The notes below the pieces were generated by a model, which searched no databases, was not told the DNA's origin, and was given only the letters and a program-made list of their open reading frames with translations. 60,567 nt of DNA from Corallococcus praedator (GTDB lineage Bacteria > Myxococcota > Myxococcia > Myxococcales > Myxococcaceae), in the NCBI RefSeq assembly GCF_003612125.1, contig NZ_RAWI01000009.1, forward strand, positions 1-60,567, read 5' to 3'. The position numbers were made by a program, and so were the translations under genes. Each line of letters begins with the position of its first letter. The stretch's first letter is position 1. Shown one piece after another: positions 50,101 through 56,100 of the stretch.

Positions 50101-53100
50101 CACCAGCGTGTTGATGAAGAAGCCGATGAGCCCTTCGGTCTCCGCGTGCGTGCGGCCCGCGACGGGCGAACCCACGCTGATGTCGTCCTGGCCGGAGTAG
50201 CGCGACAGGAGCACCTGGAAGGCCGCGAGCAGCACCATGAAGGGCGTGGCGCCCTCGCGCCGGCCCAGGGCCTTGAGCGCTTCGGATACGGACCGCGGAA
50301 CCTGCACGGGCACCGTCGAGCCCCGGTACGACTGGAGGGACGGACGCGGATGATCCGTGGGCAGCTCCAGCGCGGACGGCGCGCCCGCGAGCTTCTCCTT
50401 CCAATAGCCGAGCTGCGCATCCAGCGTCTCGCCCTGGAGCCAGTCGCGCTGCCAGACCGTGAAGTCCGAGTACTGCACGGCCAGCGGCGGCAGGGTGGCT
50501 TCCTGGCCCGCGTGGAAGGCCGCGTACAGCGCGGTGAGCTCCCGCACGAGCACGCCCATGGACCAGCCGTCGGAGACGATGTGGTGCATCGTCACCAGGA
50601 GCACGTGCTCCTCCGTGCCCAGGCGCACCAGCGACGTACGCAGCAGCGGGCCTGCTTCCAGGTCGAAGGGCCGCCGGGCCTCCTGACCCGCCAGGCTCCG
50701 GGCCTCCTCTTCACGCCGCGCTTCGGGCAGGGCGGACACGTCCGTGAGCGGCAGCGTCCAGCCGCCCGGTGCGTGGACGTGTTGCGTGGCCTGCCCCTGG
50801 TGCTGGACGAGCGTGGTGCGCAGCGAGTCGTGGCGCGCGACCAGGGCCTCGAAGGCGCGGCGCAGGGACTCCACGTCGACGTGGCCCGTCAACCGCAGGG
50901 CCGTGGGGATGTTGTACGACGCATCTCCCGGCTGGAGCTGATCCAACAGCCACAGGCGCTGCTGCGCGAAGGACAGCGGCAGGGGACCGTCGACGCGGGC
51001 ACGGGTGAGCGGCGGCAGCCGGGGCCCCGAGGTCGTTGTCAGCAGGCGCTCGGCGAGCGCGGCCACGGTGGGTGATTCGAAGAGCGCGCGCAGGGGCAGC
51101 TCGACGCTGAAGACCGCGCGGATCCGCGACACCAGCTGCGTCGCGAGGAGCGAGTGGCCGCCGAGCGCGAAGAAGTCGTCGTGGACGCTGATGCGCTCGC
51201 GGCGCAGCACGTGGGCGAAGACCCCGGCGACCTTCTCCTCGGTGGGAGAGCGGGGCGCGACGAAGGCGGCAAGGGGCGATGCGTCGGGCGCGGGCAGGGC
51301 CTTGCGGTCCAGCTTGCCGTTGGCGTTGAGGGGCAGGGCCTCCAGCACGAGGAAGGCGGACGGCACCATGTACTCGGGCAGTCGCTCCTTGAGGAACGCG
51401 CGCACGACGGCGGTGTCCACCGGCTGTCCCGAGATGGGGACGAGGTAGGCGACGAGCCGCTTGTCGCCGGGCACGTCCTCGCGGGCGACCACGACGGCTT
51501 CGTGCACGGAGGCATGCGCGAGCAGCGAGGCTTCGATTTCACCCAGCTCGATGCGGAAGCCCCGCACCTTCACCTGGAAGTCGAGCCGCTGCAGGTAGTC
51601 CAGGTGGCCGTCGGCGCGCCAGCGCACCACGTCGCCGGTGCGGTAGAGGCGAGCCCCGGGGGTGGAGGCGAAGGGGTGGGGGATGAAGCGCTCGGCGCTC
51701 AGCGCGGGCTGGCCGAGGTAGCCCCACGCCAGGCCTGTGCTTTCGAGGAAGAGCTCGCCCGGGACCCCGAAGGGCACCGGCCGCAGCCCGGCATCCAGCA
51801 CGTAGGTGCGGGTGTTGGCGATGGGCCGACCGATGGGCGGACGCGTGCCGTCGTCGCGCGTGGAGGCGGGCACGGGCGTGAAGGTGGCGACGACGGTGCT
51901 TTCGGTGGGGCCGTAGTGGTTGAAGAGCGTGGCGGGCACCGACGCGGACGGGCCGTGGTGCAGGGCATCGCCGCCCGTGAGCAGGGCGCGCAGGGCCATG
52001 GGCTTCGGCCACGCCTCGCGCAGCACCGCTTCGGCCAGGGGCGTGGGCATGAAGCAGGTGGTGATGGCTTCGTCGGCCAGCCAGCGCAGCAGCTGCGCGG
52101 GTTCGGCGCGCAGGGCATCGGGGGGAACGACGAGGCTTGAGCCCGACGCGAGCGAAGGCCACACCTCCCAGGTGGAGGCGTCGAAGGCCACGCCGGCGGT
52201 GAGCGCCGTGCGGTCCTCCGGCGTCAGTGCATAGGTGCGCTGGTGCCACGCCACCAGGTTCATCAGGCCCCGGTGGTGGACGGCGACGCCCTTGGGGCGC
52301 CCCGTGCTGCCGGAGGTGTAGATGACGTAGGCAAGGTCGTCCGCGCCCACGGGCGCCACGGGCAGGGGCGGGGCCGGCACCGCGACCTCCGTCTCCAGCG
52401 ACAGGACGCGCGTGGAGAGGGCGGGCAGCTCCGTGCGCAGGTGCTGCTGGGTGAGGAGGATGGAGGCGGAGCAGTCCGCCAGCATGAAGGCGAGGCGTTC
52501 GGGCGGAACGCCGGCGGCGATGGGCACGTACGCGGCGCCCACCTTGAGGGCGGCGAGCAGGCCGGCCACCAGCTCCGGTGAGCGCTCGGCCAGGACCGCG
52601 ACGCGGTCGCCACGACGCACGCCCGCGGCATGCAGGTGCACCGCGAGCTGGTGGGCCCAGGCGTCGAGCTCCCCGTAGGTCACGCCGCGCTCACCCATGC
52701 GCACGGCGAGCGCGTCCGGCGCGCGGCGGGCCTGAACAGCGAAGACGTGGTGGATGCAGGTGTCGTCCGGGAACGCGACGTCCGTCTGGTTCCACTCCAC
52801 GAGCAGCCGGGCCTGCTCCGCCTCCGTCATCAACGGCAGGGCGGCGAGGGACGTCTCCGGCTTCGCGGCGATGGCCTCCAGCAGGACGCCGTAGTGGCCC
52901 ATGAGCCGCTGGACCGTGGCGGCGTCGAAGAGGTCGCTGCTGTACTCCAGGAAGCCGGTGAGGCCCTGGGGCACCTCGAAGAGCGTCAGCGCAAGGTCGA
53001 AGCGCGCGGAGTTCCCCTCCAGCGGGATGGGCTGGAAGGCGAGCCCCGGCACCCGCAGCGCTTCCGCGGGCGCGTTCTGCAGGACGAACATCACCTGGAA

Positions 53101-56100
53101 CAGCGGGCTGCGGCTCAAATCGCGCGAAGGCTGGAGGACCTCCACCAGCTTCTCGAACGGGACGTGCTGGTGCTCATAGGCGGCCAGCGTGGTGCCGCGC
53201 ACCTGCGCGAGCAGCTGACGGAACGACTCCTCCGGACGCAGCCGCGAGCGCAGCACGAGCGTGTTGACGAAGAAGCCGATGAGCCCTTCGGCCTCCGCGT
53301 GCGTGCGCCCCGCGATGGGCGAGCCCACGGAGACGTCGTCCTGGGTCGAGTAGCGGGACAGCAGGAGCTGGAACGCTGAGAGCAGCAGCATGAAGGGCGT
53401 AGCGCCCTCCTTCTGTGCCAGCGCGCGCAGGGAGGCCGTCAACGTCGCGGGGAGGTTCACCGGCACCGTGGCGCCGCGCCGCGACTGCACGGGCGGACGC
53501 GGCCGGTCCGTGGGCAGCTCCAGCGCGGAGGGCGCGTCCGCGAGCTGCTGCTTCCAGTAGCCGAGCTGCGCGTCCAGCACCTCGCCCTGCAACCACTGCC
53601 GCTGCCACACGGCGAAGTCCGCGTACTGCACCGGCAGCGGCGCGAAGCCGGGCTCGCGTCCCGCGCTGAAGGCCGCGTAGCTGGTGGCCAGCTCCTTCAC
53701 GAGCACGCCCATGGACCAGGCGTCGGAGACGATGTGGTGCATCGTCACCAGCAGGACGTGCGTCTCTTCCGACAGCCGCAGGAGCGCGGTGCGCAACAGC
53801 GGCCCTTGGCCCAGGTGGAAGGGCTGGCGCGCTTCGCGGGTGGCCAGTCGCACCGTCTCCGCTTCGGCCTCGGACGCGGCCAGGGAGGACAGGTCCTGGA
53901 CGGGGAGCGCCCACGCGGCCGGGGCGTGGATGCGCTGGAAGGGCTGGCCCTCGTGTTCGAAGAAGGTGGTGCGCAGGGCGTCGTGACGCTGGACGAGCGC
54001 CTCGAAGGAGCGGCGCAGCGCCTCCACGTCCAGGCGCCCCGTGAGGCGCAGCGTGACGGGGAGGTTGTAGGACGCGTCATCCGGCGCGAGCTGATCCAGG
54101 AACCAGAGCCGCTGCTGCGCGAAGGACAGCGGCTGGGGCCCTTCCGTCGTCGTCCGGGTGAGGGGCGGCAGCCGCGCGGCGCTCCGGGCCTGCTGCAACC
54201 TCTCCGCGAGCGAGGCCACGGTGGGCGCCTCGAAGAGGGCGCGCAGGGGCAGCTCCACGTCGAGCGCGGCGCGCACCCGGGCCACCAACTGCGTGGCGAG
54301 CAGCGAGTGGCCGCCCAGCTCGAAGAAGTTGTCGGTGCGGCCCACCGAAGGCACGCGCAGCACGTCGCGCCACAGCTCCGCCAACTGCTCCTCCAGCGGC
54401 GTCACCGGCGCCTCGTAGGCGTGGGTCCGCGCGGTGGCCTCGGGGACGGGCAGCGCCTTGCGGTCCACCTTGCCGTTGGACGTCAGCGGCAGCGTCTGGA
54501 GGGAGACGAAGGCGGCGGGCACCATGTAGTCGGGCAGGTGCTGCTTCAGGTGCGCGCGCAGGGCCGCGACATCCAGCGCGTCCGACACGACGTACGCCAC
54601 CAACCGCTTGTCGCCCGGGTGGTCCTCGCGGGCGAGCACCACCGCGTCCTTCACGGCCGGGCCCGCGCGCAGCACGGTTTCGATTTCACCCAGCTCGATG
54701 CGGAAGCCGCGCACCTTCACCTGCGCGTCGATGCGGCCCACGAACTCCAGCGTGCCGTCCGGCTGCCAGCGCACCACGTCGCCCGTGCGGTACAGCCGGG
54801 CCCCGCCCTCGCGGGAGAAGACGTCCGGCACGAAGCGCTCGGCGGTGAGGCCCGCGCGTCCCGCGTAGCCCCGCGCCACGCCCACGCCGCCCACGTACAG
54901 CTCGCCGCGCACGCCCACGGGCACGGGCTCGCCGCGCGGATCCAGCACGTAGGCGCGCACGTTCGCCAACGGCCGGCCGATGGACGGCACGCTCCCGTTG
55001 GCGATGACCTCTCCGAGCGTCGCCACCACCGTGGCCTCGGTGGGACCGTAGGTGTTGAGGAACCTGCGTCCCGGGGCCCAGCGCGCGACGACGTCCGCGG
55101 GCAGGGCTTCGCCGCCGGAGATGACGGTGCGCACCTCCGGCAGTCCTTCCGACGACGTGGCCGCGAGCGCGGCGGGCGTGAGGCTGATGACGGTGAGGCC
55201 CTGCTCCCGGAGCAGCACCGGCAGCGGCGCGCCCGGCATCAGCTTGTCCAGCGGCGCCAGCACCAGCGTGGCCCCGTTGCACAGCGTGGTGAAGATCTCC
55301 TCCACCGACAGGTCGAAGCTCAGGCTCGCGAACTGCAACACGCGGCTGCCCGGGCCGATGCCGTACGCCACCGCCTCGTGCGTGACGAGGTTGGCCACGC
55401 CGCGGTGCTCCACGGCCGTGCCCTTGGGCGTGCCGGTGCTGCCGGAGGTGTAGAGCAGGTACGCTAGGTGCGCGGGCGTGACGCCCGTCTCGGGTGCGTC
55501 CGTTGCCTCCAACGCGAGGGCTTCCCGTTCGGTGTCCAGGCAGAGCGCCCGCGACCGGTGGCCCTCAGGGAAACGGTCCACCAGCGGGCTCTGCGTGACG
55601 AGCACCGCCGCGCCGCTGTCCTCCAGCATGAAGGCCAGGCGCTCGCGCGGCAGCAGCGGATCCACCGGCACCCACGCGCCGCCCGCCTTGAGGATGCCCA
55701 ACAGGCCGATGACGACGTCGAGCGAGCGCTCCACGCTCAGGGCGACGCGCACCTCGGGACGGACGCCCCGGCGGCGCAGGGCGTGGGCGAGCTGGTTGGC
55801 CCGCGCATCCAGCTGCGCGTACGTCAGCTGCGTCCCTTCGAAGAGGGCCGCCAGCGCCTCCGGGGCGCGGCGGGCCTGGGCCTCGAAGAGCGAATGCATG
55901 CACGCCTCCGGGAAGGGCGCGTGCGTGGCGTTCCAGTCGATGAGCACCTGCTGGCGCTCGGCGGCGGTGAGCAACGGCAGCCGCGCGGCGGCTTCGTTCG
56001 GACGGGCGAGCGCGCCCTCCAGCAGCAGGCGCAGGTGCTCCGCCATGCGCGCGGCGGTGGGCGCGGTGAAGATGTCGGTGGCGTACTCCAGGTAGCCCTT

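Noticed and set aside
47926-51075. A plus-strand open frame of over 1,000 codons antisense to the NRPS, and similar long frames at 21673-24879, 2682-4976 and 31354-35325
   Set aside because: They are mirror frames created by the G/C third-position bias of real minus-strand genes; their translations are Arg/Gly/His-rich with no domains.
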